This document shows, in pieces, positions 1-11,230 of a stretch of DNA of 64,000 nt. Made by a program: the position numbers and the translations under genes. This stretch comes from Nageia nagi (Eukaryota; Pinophyta). The stretch lies in contig JBITNC010000001.1 of the NCBI GenBank assembly GCA_050084985.1, forward strand, positions 25,544,001-25,608,000, written 5' to 3'. The number at the start of each line of letters is the position of its first letter. Position 1 is the first letter of the stretch. Under the pieces are notes generated by a model. It ran no database searches. It was not told the DNA's origin and saw only the letters and a program-made list of their open reading frames with translations.

Positions 1-329
1 GATAATGATTTGAAACAATACTTGAATATGGAGAGAAATCAACATTGACTGTAGGATAATAAAATGCAAATTGAACTTAGGACCTAGTGATTGAACTTAT
101 GAATGACCATTGAGAAAATCTTGATTAAAAAATATAAAACTCAATTAGACATGGCTTGATATTATCATGCATAGAAGGGCTTAAGGTACATGATATTTTT
201 GTATACCTTTCCTCCTTATCATCTACTATTTTTAATTTATAAAATTCATTTTGATACTTAGCCATGAAAATATAGGGCCTAATCGAATTGAACTCAAACT
301 TCCCTTTGTCTTTTTGTTTTTCTCTTGTC

Positions 330-1330
330 TTGGTTTTGTGATGATTTTCTTTAAGGATAAAATCATCAATCTTGAACTACTTATGTATGATTTCTAGCTA
401 TTATCCCTTTTGATTTTATTTGATATGTTATTATATGCTCCAAGGCATTAATCCTTTATTTTCAACACTTTCTAACTACCTTAAGCTTGTAAACCTTTTA
501 TATTCTTTATCTATGATGGCCTTTAATGAAACTCTTAAAGATGGAATTTCAATCTCCAAAGGTAATATAACTTCATCCCCATCAATGAAATAATATTAAG
601 TGCATCATGTATATGACCTAATGCTTTTCATATATTCTCATAATGCATATACCAACTACTCATGCCAATATATTTAATGCTTTTGGACTATTTTGTAATG
701 AATATTGCTACTTATTTTATTTTTTGCTTTAGCCTGACCATTCCTTTGAGGATAATATGGAGAAGAGAACTTTGAATAATTTTTAAATATCTCATAAAAG
801 TTTTTCACTACCTTGTACCTAAGGTACTTGTTATTATTCATGAAAATCTATAATGGCACACCAAACTTGAGTATGATGTTTTTAGTTAAGAACTAGACAA
901 TTTGAGGATCGTTTAATGATCTAAATGGGCCTTATTATAACTATTTTATGAAGTAATTTATGGCTATGGTTACAAATTTATGGTATTTTATTAATTTAGG
1001 ATTAATCACACTAATTAAAGCTATGGATCAAATGGAACATGGCCAATGGAAAATAATTATTTGAAGTTCTTGCGAAGGAGTTAACTAAAGATTTGCATGT
1101 TTTTGAAAATTCATCATACAATTTTTGATATGGATAGCATAATTATTTTTCATATATGGCCAATAATATCCTAGCCTCAAAATCTTGTGGCAAATAGAAA
1201 TACCATTGAAGTGACCTCCACATTTGCTTTCATGTACTTGCTCCATATATCTTTCAACCTCTTCTTGAAGAAAACACCTAAGAAATGTATTTTCAAAAGA
1301 TCTTTTATACATCTCCAATTATGAAATACC
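330..1330 (-). pseudogene. Gypsy B1 integrase, decayed
   Basis: Integrase part of a Ty3/gypsy pol, which would insert element cDNA into the host genome. Read on the minus strand. The N-terminal zinc-binding region is clear near 1115-1290 (VHESKCGGHFNG, then KILRLGYYWP). The catalytic core follows down to about 690 (KFGVPL, YYPQRNGQAK). A C-terminal stretch at 535-600 keeps the family motif LPLEIEIPSLRV. All three catalytic acids look lost: the first has no clear counterpart, the second region reads MNNN, and the third Glu is Lys at 728-730 (GQAK instead of the usual GQAE). Several stops and frameshifts break it. It follows the archaeal-type RNase H at 1345-2010 and is part of the host element split by three later insertions. 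Domain identity is secure, exact ends are not. Confidence 0.8.
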
Positions 1331-1344
1331 TTGTTGTTTCCTTT

Positions 1345-2010
1345 TTTAGCCTTATTATTTAGGTATTTTGAATTTATTAGTGAATAATGACATATTTGAG
1401 GTATGCATAAATGTCCTTGTGCCATGCATGATGAGGATAATAAAACATGGAAAAGTTTTCTTTTTGTGAACAAGATCTGACATGTTATGGTAATCTAATA
1501 TATTAGAGGGATACTTTAGAATTTTGATCTTTATTATAGTTTCCTCATATTCAATGGGGATAGGATTTAATGATGTTGTGTTAGCCATGGAATCAACAAA
1601 CCTATTATTATTCCTTGGAATAGTTTTAGTTCTCACATTTGTAAAACATTGAGCAATCATTTCTTTAACTAGCTCCTTGTAGGGGATTAACTTTTCATCT
1701 TTGGTATTATACACTCCATTGATTTGATTGATGATTAAGTAAGAATCACCATATATGTTTAATTAATTTCTTATCCTTGATAAAATAAGAATGTTCATTC
1801 CCAAAATTAAAGCCTCATTCTCAACCATGTTGGTTTTGCATTCAAAATTGGATTTGTATGCCATTAGAATGATTTGAATTTGAGGTGTGACAAGCATAAT
1901 ATCTAACCAAAATTCTATAATGAATTTTTAAACATGAAATCAAAGAGTCTACTCATCATATTCTTCTTTAGTAAAGACAACAATCTCATCTTTGAAATAT
2001 TCATTACAAG
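1345..2010 (-). pseudogene. Gypsy B1 archaeal-type RNase H (aRNH), decayed
   Basis: Second RNase H of a gypsy polyprotein, of the archaeal-type (RVT_3) fold found in plant Tat-lineage elements. In minus-strand order the readable motifs are NMVENEALILG (Glu region), IYGDSYLIINQ (Asp region), then DEKLIPYKEL and RFVDSMANTTSL (last catalytic Asp retained). The first catalytic Asp near 1930 is lost among stops. A 119-residue open stretch covers 1355-1714. Upstream on the minus strand is the end of the ordinary RNase H, and downstream is the integrase, so the order is RNase H, aRNH, integrase as in Tat elements. Stops and frameshifts between the motifs show it is dead. Confidence 0.8.
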
Positions 2011-2029
2011 GAGTGGAATCTTGGCAAGG

Positions 2030-2142
2030 AGCATCAACTAAGAAATCTACTATTGCTTGACCTTTTATTAATTTTTTATGCATGTAAATAAGATCAAATT
2101 TTTGCAATTAAATAATAATTTTATGGTCTACCTTGGAGTTTA
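2030..2142 (-). pseudogene. Gypsy B1 RNase H C-terminal end, cut by T element
   Basis: Short minus-strand remnant that reads QKFDLIYMHKKLIKGQAIVD, matching the family signature at the end of the gypsy RNase H (usually ...KGQALADFLA...). It stops at 2142, where a T-family LTR begins. The missing N-terminal part of the same domain ends at 33689, on the far side of the T block, and the two pieces together cover the domain with little missing. That is the main evidence that 2143-33688 is one composite insertion. Confidence 0.75.
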
Positions 2143-2892
2143 TGTTTTTTTGACACCCAATTTGGCAACCTTTTTGGGCCAAACTAGTTGTCATATGACC
2201 ATTATTATGTTATGATCAATATGAGTTATGTTATATTTCAATTATCAATTATGATCCACCTAAGATATGTATCATTTATATTTATATTATTTTATGTAAG
2301 GGACCACAAACATTGGTGATAGCATGCAAAGGTGCATTTAAGTGATTTCTTAATCTTATAAATAAAGAATTATATGCACGGGAAGACTCAAGATTTCATC
2401 TTGATAGTACTATGCATATATTTTGAAAATGTTGATGGTGTCTTTAGACCCCACCTAAGATTGGAATCTATTATACTCAATATCTATATGCTTCTGTTTC
2501 ATTATACACATTGAGGCTTGGTTTATTGGTCAACTAAATCTATAATGATTTTGCTTAAGTTTGTAGGACTCCTAACACTAGCATTAGATCACATTGGTTC
2601 TTAGTGCCAGTGGTACTAATACATATACTTTAAAAGTTCATATCCATATTCTTGGATATCTCTGAATATTAAATTAAGTCCAAGAATCTATTCAAATATC
2701 ACCCAAGTAAGTGAATATATATTTATCATTCCTCTCTCATAGGTTTGTTAAGTTATTCATTTCAAGTTCCTATTATATGCACATCTTACTAGTTAGATAT
2801 CACAGACAATTATATTACTTTGTTTGTTAATTGAAATAGATATACATTTGAATAATTATTACCATAATTAGGCTTAAATTTTATCATCTACA
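2143..2892 (+). repeat. T-family 5' LTR
   Basis: A 750-bp LTR that starts TG and ends ATCTACA. It matches 32943-33688 in the same orientation and 4124-4840 inverted, for example in the shared stretches around 'gggccaaact', 'gattggaatctattatact' and 'ttgaggcttggtttatt'. It is followed four bases later by a sequence starting TGG, as a tRNA primer site would. No polypurine tract precedes it, so it is best read as the 5' LTR of a plus-oriented element. Bases 2138-2142 (GTTTA) resemble 33690-33694 (ATTTA), a possible imperfect target duplication. Confidence 0.75.
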
Positions 2893-3015
2893 TTTTGGTG
2901 AACCCAACTCTTTTATTTTTTGCAAATATTAAATTAGTGTTTGTGAAATTTCTATACCTAGGCATCATTGTTTTTGAGGTATTTCCCATTGAAAACCCTA
3001 GGTATTGAGGTATTT
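2893..3015 (+). promoter_or_regulatory. T-family leader with candidate primer binding site
   Basis: The candidate primer site is TGGTGAACCCAACTC at about 2897-2911. It begins with TGG, as required to pair with a tRNA CCA end. The leader to about 3015 is matched in inverted orientation at 4005-4123, including the primer-site-like TGGTGAACC and the downstream 'tttgtgaaatttctat'. Conservation of the site in two copies supports a real leader. I could not assign the tRNA. Confidence 0.5.
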
Positions 3016-4004
3016 GATATAATATTTTAACTATCATAGATTGATTGTATCTACCATGCTTATGATCTATAGATATGATAAATATTTAAAAATATCTTTC
3101 TTGAAAGAGGAATTGAGTAAGACATTTGAGTACTTGTGTATCTTTCTTGTGAAAAAATCAATTATATCAATGTTCTTAAGATCAATTTGTGTGGCATATA
3201 TAATGTTTTAAAATTATTATAGTCAAATGTCATCCTAAGTTTCATTACCAATTTCATTATCAATTTTTCATCACTAGTTTCGTCACGAGGTTCATCATTA
3301 ATCACTTGATCATCATGCATAATCAAATCGATATGGTTATCATCACAAGAGTCATCATCATTAGGATTATTAAAATCAATATCATTAGGATCATTGGAAT
3401 CATCATCATTAGGATAATTGTAATTATCATCACTATCATCATATTTAGTATTTTTTTCAATAATATTGGCATTGATAGTAACATTTTTTATATCATGATC
3501 ATGGTCAGGAAAAAATGCTTCTAAAAGGAATCAACCTTTTTCCAAAGTGTAACATTCTAATTATCATAAATGCCTTGAAATTATCTCCATATTTAATCCA
3601 TTTAGACATGATATCCCTATGGATTGGTATACAATCCATGATATATAAAAAAATATATCTTTTCTATGAATATATATGTTTTGGGTTTAATTTTATTATG
3701 CTAGACCTCACCAATTTTGAGAAAATGACCTTGAAAATTTAAGGTTTTATATAAATTTATTTTGTTCCTCAATCAAACACCTTAATCAAATACATGAAAA
3801 AATCCCAATTTACCCTCTAAAACTTACCTAGCATGAGTATCTAGGGTTTGGGAAACATTTTAGGGCAAAAACATCCATAAAATCTTAAAAAATGAAGCTC
3901 AAAATTTAGAGTTATGAGAATTTTTTTTTCACAAAATAAAAGCATAAAATTTTCTAATTAAATCAAAGCAATAAATTTAATAATTTTATAAAAAATATGA
4001 AATC
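3016..4004. other. Spacer between head-to-head T copies, acidic coding-like patch on minus strand
   Basis: About 1 kb separates the two converging T leaders. From about 3220 to 3470 the sequence is rich in ATC/ATT triplets. On the minus strand this reads as an Asp/Asn/Ser-rich open stretch (motifs such as SDDNYNYPNDDDSNDPNDID). It may be a degenerate acidic region of an element gag or simply a triplet microsatellite. About 3470-3730 has another minus-strand open stretch of unknown identity. The rest (3731-4004) is A/T-rich and I see nothing specific in it. Confidence 0.35.
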
Positions 4005-4840
4005 CAAATATAAATCAAGACTAGGGTTTCCAATAAAAAGTACCTTAGGAAAAATGATGCCATAAGATAGAAATTTCACAAACCCTAATTTAAGATTTGA
4101 AAAAAAAGTTAGGTTCACCAAATTGTAGATGATAAAATGTAACCCTAATTATGTTATGGATTATGTAAATGCATATATACTTTAGTTAACAAATAAAGGA
4201 ACTTAATTACCTATGACACCTAACTGATGAGATTTGCATATGATAGTCACTTGAAATTAATAACTTGACAAACCTATGAGAGAGAAATGATAAATACCTA
4301 TGCATTTAACCATATGACCATTGAGAAAATGGTTGGAATTGATTGGATACATAGGGACAATAGAGAATGTGGATACAAACTTTTGAAGTATATGTATCCA
4401 TAGGGCTAGCATTGAGAAGCAATGCGACTTAGCATTGGTGCTAGGAATCTTATGGTTCTTAAGAGAACCAATTTCGGATCCATCAATGAATAAAATAAGG
4501 TTCAATGTATGTCATGAAGGAGTGGTAGATAGATCTTGAGTATAATATATTACAATCTCAATAAGTAGTGTCTAAAGACATCATTAAGATTTTCGAGAGA
4601 TATGCATAGTCCTATCAAGATGAAATCTTGATAGTCTTCCCATGCATATAATTCTCTATTTATAGGATCAAGAGATTATTTGAATGTACCTTTGCATATA
4701 AAATTGATGTTTGTGGTCTTCACAAAATAATATAATTATACATAATATATAGCTTAGGTGGATCATAATTGATTATAACATAATAAGGTTCATACGATAA
4801 CTAGTTTAGCCTAAAAAGGGTGCCAAATTAGTGTTAATAA
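4005..4840 (-). repeat. Inverted T-family LTR (4124-4840) with its leader (4005-4123)
   Basis: Reverse-complement copy of the T LTR and leader. Read on the minus strand it runs from about 4840 (TTATTAACAC..., a damaged TG start) to ATCTACA at 4124, followed by the TGGTGAACC primer-site-like leader. Its partner is the plus-strand copy at 2143-3015, so two 5' ends face each other across about 1 kb. It may be a second T insertion in the opposite orientation, or a rearrangement. It lies inside the block bounded by the other two T LTRs. Confidence 0.75.
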
Positions 4841-5108
4841 TTGACCCCTTATATAAGTTGTAATGAAATTATGCTTTCAAAGTAAAGAGAGAATAAAATA
4901 ATAGAACAAAAAAGTCCTTTAGAGACAACTCAAAACCACCACCTAACAACTTTAGTGATAGGATCATGGTTTCCATCGTTGAGGGTGTTGATAAAAGTCC
5001 CAACTCTATGGTGGTAGGTTTTACCCACCAATGTAAAGTTAAATTTTATGTTGCTAAAAGATTCCTTAAACTATCATTTGGGTGTTTTATGATGATGTGT
5101 ACCCTCCA
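4841..5108. other. Unassigned AT-rich stretch
   Basis: No open frame of note, no repeat shared with the rest of the window that I can see, and no RNA gene signature. Confidence 0.4.
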
Positions 5109-5244
5109 CATTATACTTTAAGGGGGTAGTTATAACCTTTCACCTTATATTTTAATGGGGTGGGTAGTACCTACCACCTTAGAATTTAAGGGGGTGGGGA
5201 GTACTTAGCATCGTAGAATTTAAGGGTGCAGGTTATGCCCATCA
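5109..5244. repeat. 34-bp tandem repeat, four units
   Basis: Four consecutive units of exactly 34 bp, each of the form cctta-gaattt-aagggggtgg-gtagtacctacca with substitutions but no length change (unit starts 5109, 5143, 5177, 5211). The array is G-rich on the plus strand compared with its surroundings. No coding frame runs through it. Confidence 0.8.
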
Positions 5245-5944
5245 CTTAGTCATTATTATTTTTTAAAATATAGGTGTATATTTAAAGAATTATTCCACCA
5301 TATGTAAGAATGCTTTTAGACTACACCATCCTCAGTTACCCAAGGTTCAACATGAAGCTCAATTGTAGTGTTGGCTATGGGCTCCCAAAGGATGGCCTAG
5401 TGGAACTGACTAGTAATTGTTCAATCCTTACTCATCTAAGTCCAAGGATTTGTGGCACCCAAAGGAACATCTAATAAATCATCAATAATGACCCAATCCA
5501 TGGATATGAAATGATCCTGAATGCACCATATGAAATGATCTAAATGCACCAACATATGATATGAAATGATTCAGTAAGTTCAAGTACAAAGAGAAGTAAA
5601 ATGTTACTTTACATGTAGGAAATGAAGCAAATGAGGTTTTCAAGTATGCATACTCATCTCTAAGTTCATAACCATTTACAACTAGAATGAAATATTATCT
5701 AGGACCTAATAGAGTACAATTCATTAGGATAAGTATGCTTTATACGATACCATGTGCTTCTAAAAGAAAAGGTAGGGTAAAGAGGAATCAAGCCATGCAA
5801 AAAAGGTAAAACCTAAAACAAAATGATATGGCTATGTGTAACCATGATATCTATAACTACACTTAATATTTTTGTAGCAACTCTTCTATAAATCTCTTTG
5901 ACATTGAGATGCAACATGTAGTTGTTCATTTGCAAAGTCTAGTC
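5245..5944. other. Unassigned stretch with dispersed 'atatgaaatgatctaaatgcacc' motifs
   Basis: Non-coding in all frames as far as I can see. Around 5507-5575 there are three close copies of a motif with the core 'catatgaaatgat', which recurs at 7465-7690 and 54880-55250. The rest is AT-rich sequence without assignment. Confidence 0.4.
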
Positions 5945-7460
5945 CTATTACTCAATATTAAAACTGTAGATCATATTTGAATCATTTGAACATAACTAAA
6001 ACTCCATGGCATATGTTGACTCATTTGAGTACAATTGTATAATTCTTGATTTGGTTTTTATAAAAAACCTATCTAAAAGTGACAAACTACCTTTTTCATG
6101 CTTGTACAATTAGAATAAAAGTGATAAGTTGGCCTCATCCACACTATAGTCTAAAATGATGCAATTGTACCAATACAAAAGTGGTAAGTTGTCAAAAAAC
6201 ATGCTTTTAATACTCATCCAAGCATAGAAAAAACATGTGGTTCCCATGTGCTACATCTTATGTTGAAATTGTAGACTATATTTGAATCATTTGAGCATAA
6301 TTGAAATTATAGAGCATAATCTTCATTTCCAAAATAGGGCCCAAAAGCTGATGTGATCAAAACTAATAAGTTGGACACATCCACCCTGTATTCTAAAATG
6401 ATGCAAATGTACTAGTCTAGAAGTGGTAAGTTGGTAAAAGTATGTTTGTAATGCTTAGTTAAACATAGAAGAAATCTGTTGTTTCCAAGTGTTGCATCTT
6501 ATATTGAAATTATAGACCATATCAGAATCATTTGAGTATATAATTTAAAATGTATAACATAATATTCATTTCCAAAAATATGGCCCAAATTTTGATGAGA
6601 CCAAAAGTGATAAGTTGGCTTCATCCACCCTATATTATGAAATGATGCAACTATACCAGTACAAAAGTGGTAAATTGGTAAAAACATACTTATACAACTT
6701 AGCCATATACAAAAAATATATTCCCAAGTGTTGCATCTTATGTTGAAACTGTAGACTATATTTGAATCATTTGAGCATAATTAAACTATAGAGCATAATC
6801 TTCATGTTCAAAAATAGGGCCCAAAAGCTTTTGTGACCAAAAGTGATAAGTTGGCCTCATCCATCCTATGTTATGAAATGATGCAATTGTACTAGTCCAA
6901 TTGTGGTAAGTTAACAAAAACATGCTTGTAATACTTAACCAAACATAGAAAAACCATATAATTCCCAAGCGCTCCATGTTATGTTGAAACTATAGACCAT
7001 ATTTGAATAATTTGAGCATAATTGAAATTGTAGAACATTATTTCATGTTCAAAAACAAGACCCAAAAGCTGATGTGATCAAATGTGATAAGCTGGCCTTG
7101 TCCACCCTATATTATGAAATATGTAATTGTACAAGTTCAAAAGTGGTATACTTGAACATTTTCATGTTCCTCAAGCATGTTTGTGAAGAGTGTCAATAAT
7201 AGAATATTGTATAATTAAATCAAAAGTGATAAGTTGGTCTCATCCACCTTATGTTTGAAAATGATGCAATTGTACAGTCAAAAAAGGTAAGTTGGTAAAA
7301 ATATAGTTATAATACTTAGTCAAATATAGAAAAAACATGTGGTTTCCAAGTGCTACATCGTATGTTGAAATTGTAGACCATATTTTAATTCTTTGAGCAT
7401 AATTGAAACTATAGAGCATAATATATATTTTGAAATGGTGCAATTGTACCATATATTCTT
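5945..7460. repeat. Satellite-like tandem array, unit about 240 bp
   Basis: The landmark 'gataagttgg...catcca' recurs at about 6124, 6368, 6609, 6845, 7085 and 7228, giving spacings of about 244, 241, 236, 240 and 143 bp. There are therefore four nearly full periods and a shortened last one, with a degenerate unit at the left edge. Each unit also carries 'tgatgcaattgta', 'cccaagtgttgcatcttatgtt' and 'ttgaatcatttgagcataatt'. Units differ by many substitutions and small indels, so the array is old. Short open frames across it are chance readings. Confidence 0.85.
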
Positions 7461-8022
7461 AATTGATTAAATTGTACCATATGATATGAAATGATCTAAA
7501 TACACTACATGATATGATATGATCTAGGTATCTTTGAAACCTCATGAAGCAATAACAACATCAAGTTTGCTATTTGAAACCTCCAACAAATTTAGATCTT
7601 TGACTAAAATATATAAATAGGCCATGTGATATGAAATGATTTGACTAAAGACATGAAATGATCTAAGTAAACCATATGGTATACAATTAACTCCTAAATT
7701 AACTATTTAATTAGATTCATCTACTACAAAAATAATGAATGAGCAAGCAATAAATAGTAGCATTACCAACACCCAGTATATTCAAACATGCTATAAAAGA
7801 TAGATATATAATTTTAATATTTAAATATATAATATGTATTAGGCTTACAACCAAGCTATAAGATCATGCTCACAAATATGTACCCTAAATATCCCATGAA
7901 CATATTGAATGTTTCCACTGTTATCATCTTATGCAATTTCATGTTCAGTGAAATTTGTTTATCTAGGGACACTTGCATAATCTACCTCATAAACTTCAAT
8001 GTATTGAATGTTAATTATGCTT
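7461..8022. other. Unassigned AT-rich stretch with dispersed 'gatatgaaatgatc' motifs
   Basis: Several copies of 'atgatatgaaatgatctaa' or close variants occur between 7465 and 7690. The remainder (7691-8022) is AT-rich and shows no gene, RNA or element end that I recognise. Confidence 0.4.
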
Positions 8023-8535
8023 TAACTAATTAAAATTTCATTAAAATTATATGTAATTCTTATCGACACATTTCCCTTGTCCCATAATTCTAAGTGGATC
8101 CAATTTCAACAATAAAGACCATTATTACACTCAGATTGAATATTTTGGGGAATTAATACCATATTCACATAGTACATAAAAATCTATGAGTAAGTTATTA
8201 AAATATGTGGAGATCGATATCATCGGAACACTTATAATTTAGGAGTGTGGCAAATTTTATGTTGATGGTTGCAAGAGATCGATTCATGGATTTAGTAGAT
8301 TTGCCACAATCCTAAATTACAAGTGCATCAATGATATCTATCTCCACATATTTTAATAGATTACTCTTAGATTTTTATATACTAAGCGAATATGGTATTA
8401 ATTCCCAAAAATCCTAAATCTAAGCATAATAATGGTCTTTGTCATTGAAATTAGATCCACTTAGAATTGTGGGACAAGGGAAATGCATCGATAAGAATTG
8501 AAGATATTTTTAATAGAATTTTAATTAATTAGAAT
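8023..8535. mobile_element. Large palindrome, possible foldback/MITE element
   Basis: Two inverted arms of exactly 201 bp (8055-8255 and 8299-8499) flank a 43-bp loop (8256-8298). By hand alignment the arms differ at 27 positions with no gaps, about 87% identity. AT-rich inverted similarity continues outward to roughly 8023 and 8535. Nothing in it is coding. PPR-derived sequence begins right after it, near 8540. A miniature inverted-repeat transposon or foldback element is the simplest reading. I could not define a target duplication. Confidence 0.75.
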
Positions 8536-8539
8536 ACCA

Positions 8540-9157
8540 TTATACATGCATTGTTGACCTTTCAACCATGTAAGCTATGTAGGAACAATTTCATGGATTA
8601 CAATAATAGGATATGCACAAAATAGATTTTTTTGAAAAGGGGTACACTTTGTAATCTTTGTAAGCATTCTTCCAACATGTGTATTATTTTGGGATGAATC
8701 ATTATGCATGGATTGTTGACTTTATTGGATGTGCAGGCTATCTCAAGGAAGATTTGAATTGTCTAACAAGATGCAAGATAAAAACTTGTACTTCAATGAT
8801 TGGAGGATATGCATTTCATGGATACAACAAGGATGCCTTTAAACACTTTAATAGATGATGAACTTGGTAACCAACCTTAATAGCATAACCTTTGTATGTG
8901 TTATACTTGCATGCAATTGTGCTTTGATTCGAATGTTTAGGTTTTGAATTACTTGATAAACATGTAAAAAATGTGTAAGAATACATAAGGCCCAAGAATT
9001 ATTTAATAAGATGCTTGATGAAAATACAATTTCATGGTCTACAATGATTGCATGATATGCATAAAAAGGGTTTTTAGAGAAAATCCCTAAGACTATCAAG
9101 GGAACTTTGAACTTCATTGCCAAAATACTCATAAAACCTGAATTTGGTGTATGGAAG
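8540..9157 (+). pseudogene. PPR gene debris, locus 1
   Basis: Scrambled fragments of a plant pentatricopeptide repeat gene; intact genes of this class bind and process organellar RNA. Readable pieces, in different frames, are HYTCIVDL (about 8544), GMNHYAWIVDFIGCAGYLKE (about 8692), TSMIGGYAFHGYNKDAF (about 8795), a TFVCV...CN piece (about 8890) and AQELFNKMLDENTISWSTMIA (about 8992). These are characteristic of the PLS repeats and the E region, but their order is disturbed and stops are frequent. Gypsy A interrupts the locus at 9158, and the debris resumes at 23135. Confidence 0.75.
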
Positions 9158-10882
9158 TGTTATTCTTATAGAATTACACTCTAAAAGGGTAATATTCTTT
9201 ACATTCATTATTATTTTATTCATTCCTTTTCCCAATAAAACCTAAGGAATTTTTGGGTAATATTTGTACTACTGGGTCTTAGTCAGTAAAATATTATTAA
9301 AAACCACCATTTTGTTATAAGGTGGGTATTGTTCATATATAGTTGAATAAATCATACCCAATATATGTGTATAAGTCATAGGCTAAAGAGTGTCCATTTT
9401 TTAAAATTGGCCAAGTCATTTATGGGATTTTTCAAGGCCTAGTCTAGGCCCTATCTTGAATCCAAACTTAAGTTTCAATCTTGTATAATTTGAGGGTTAT
9501 TTCTAGGCCCTATTATACATAGTTTTTAGTTTAGGATTAATTCATGTAGTGGAAAATGTTGTCACATGAGTCAAGTGAAATAGGACCCATGAAAATCCAA
9601 TAGTGATGTCATACTTTTCAACAAAAACTAGCAGGCTCCAGATCGCTTAGTCAATGGGTGGTCTTGATAGTTCTTCAAGGTAAGAGATGTTCACAACTCT
9701 ATATTCAATGGATCCCATCAATTTGAGCAATGATGTCACACTTTTTAGGAAGAATTTATGGGTGATATGTTCCACATGTATTCAACAAACCCCATTGAGG
9801 CATAATAATACCTGCCAAGGATAAGTAAATATTGTAAGAGAAGGTGAACACTTGGGTCCACTCAATCAAGAGTGTGTGAACCTTGAGACTCTACCAACAT
9901 GTCAATTGCAACTCATTTCCATGGGGCAACAGTTGTTCATCTTAGGTTAGAATGGTACATCTTCCTTCACCTTTACAATGATCACAACTTGGAGCTATAA
10001 AGTAGAAATATTTAATAGTTGCAAAGAGTTAGGTGGTCATTAACTATAGAGATAGATTGATTGTACTTATCAAAATGGTAGACCATACCTCATAAATGTA
10101 GGATCAATTACATATTCACCATGGTAAAAGATAAAAGTGATAGATTACGGTTGGATTGGTACAAAGAGTGAAGGTCTCCAGATTCCCAAGCATCAATGTT
10201 GACTCAAGACCATGCTATATAATTAGTTACAGTTGTAGATTATCCTATGCATGTTGTAAATGTTTAAGTTTTTGTTATTTGTAGTCAAAGAGGTAGTTGT
10301 AGTATTTAATTATGGACAACTAGACATTGTAAATAGAACATTATAAATAATGGATTGTTAGAAGTCCAAAAGGTAAATTTTTTTTAGCAAAGTTGCTCAT
10401 TATAAAAAGTGTTTTCATATTTGATGATGCAATACTATGATATTTTGCCCTTTACATTTTGTGGTTGTTATCTTGTTTTGTAATTATTATGTATGAAGCA
10501 TTGTTTGAAATCATGGCTATGTATTGCAATTATGAGACCCAAAGAGTAAGGTAGTTGTTCTATTCTTAGTCTTGGTCATGGATTATTGCCTATGCAATGA
10601 TGCTTGGGATGACTAGTTTAGTTCACTTTTCATGATTATTTGCTTTCCTTATTCAGTAATTTAGGTTTTAATATCTTTCCTATTAATCTTGTCCTCTTTT
10701 ATCTCTTTCATGTTACTTTTGACCTTTTTCATAGATATGAATTAACGTATAACCTAGAGATTGAGTAGAAAAACCCACAAGCGTATGCCCCACCACTTTC
10801 TGCTCATTCACGAACCCTACTATTATCAAGCAATGGAGAACTTGCCAAACCAAACCCTTAGGTTACATTATACTGATAAATA
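9158..10882 (+). repeat. Gypsy A 5' LTR
   Basis: 1725 bp, starts TGTTATTC and ends GATAAATA, matching 21269-23129 over its length. The end was probably AACA before a C-to-T change. It lacks about 145 bp that the 3' LTR has after 'cccaataaaacc' (21354-21497), so one copy has an internal deletion or the other an insertion. Neither a TATA box nor a poly(A) site can be assigned with confidence, although AATAAA occurs near 9233. Confidence 0.85.
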
Positions 10883-11230
10883 TTTGTTAAAGTTCATTTT
10901 TGGCATGCTCAATGGGATGTGAGAAATAATCCAAATCATTTGGGTGTTAATAGGCTAGATAGCTATGTTTGGTAGGATATCACCCTTGTTCTTTAAAGAT
11001 TATAAGGTTTATTAGATCTTATTAGCAACTCTACTATCACATCAATCATTTTTTTGAACCTTGGCCCCTCCAATTTATAGATTCACTAGAAGTAGTGCCA
11101 AAAATTCTTCTTGATAGCCTATATTTCAAGAGCTTTCAATTCCTCAAAGAAGGAATAGGAGAAATATTTTTCAAACTTTGTCTACATAAATTCCCTAAGA
11201 TTTATCACATTATCAGTTGTATTTGATTCT
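10883..11230 (+). promoter_or_regulatory. Gypsy A leader with candidate primer binding site
   Basis: Non-coding leader between the LTR and gag. TGGCATGCTCAATGGGAT at 10901-10918 resembles, with transitions, the TGGCACGCCCAGTGGGAC type of leader I associate with plant gypsy elements. It sits 18 bp after the LTR end. The assignment is tentative. The rest of the stretch shows nothing specific. Confidence 0.4.

Noticed and set aside
2985-4030. 'aaaccctag' words resembling plant telomere repeats
   Set aside because: Only single, non-tandem occurrences, and they lie in the matching leader sequences of the two T copies.
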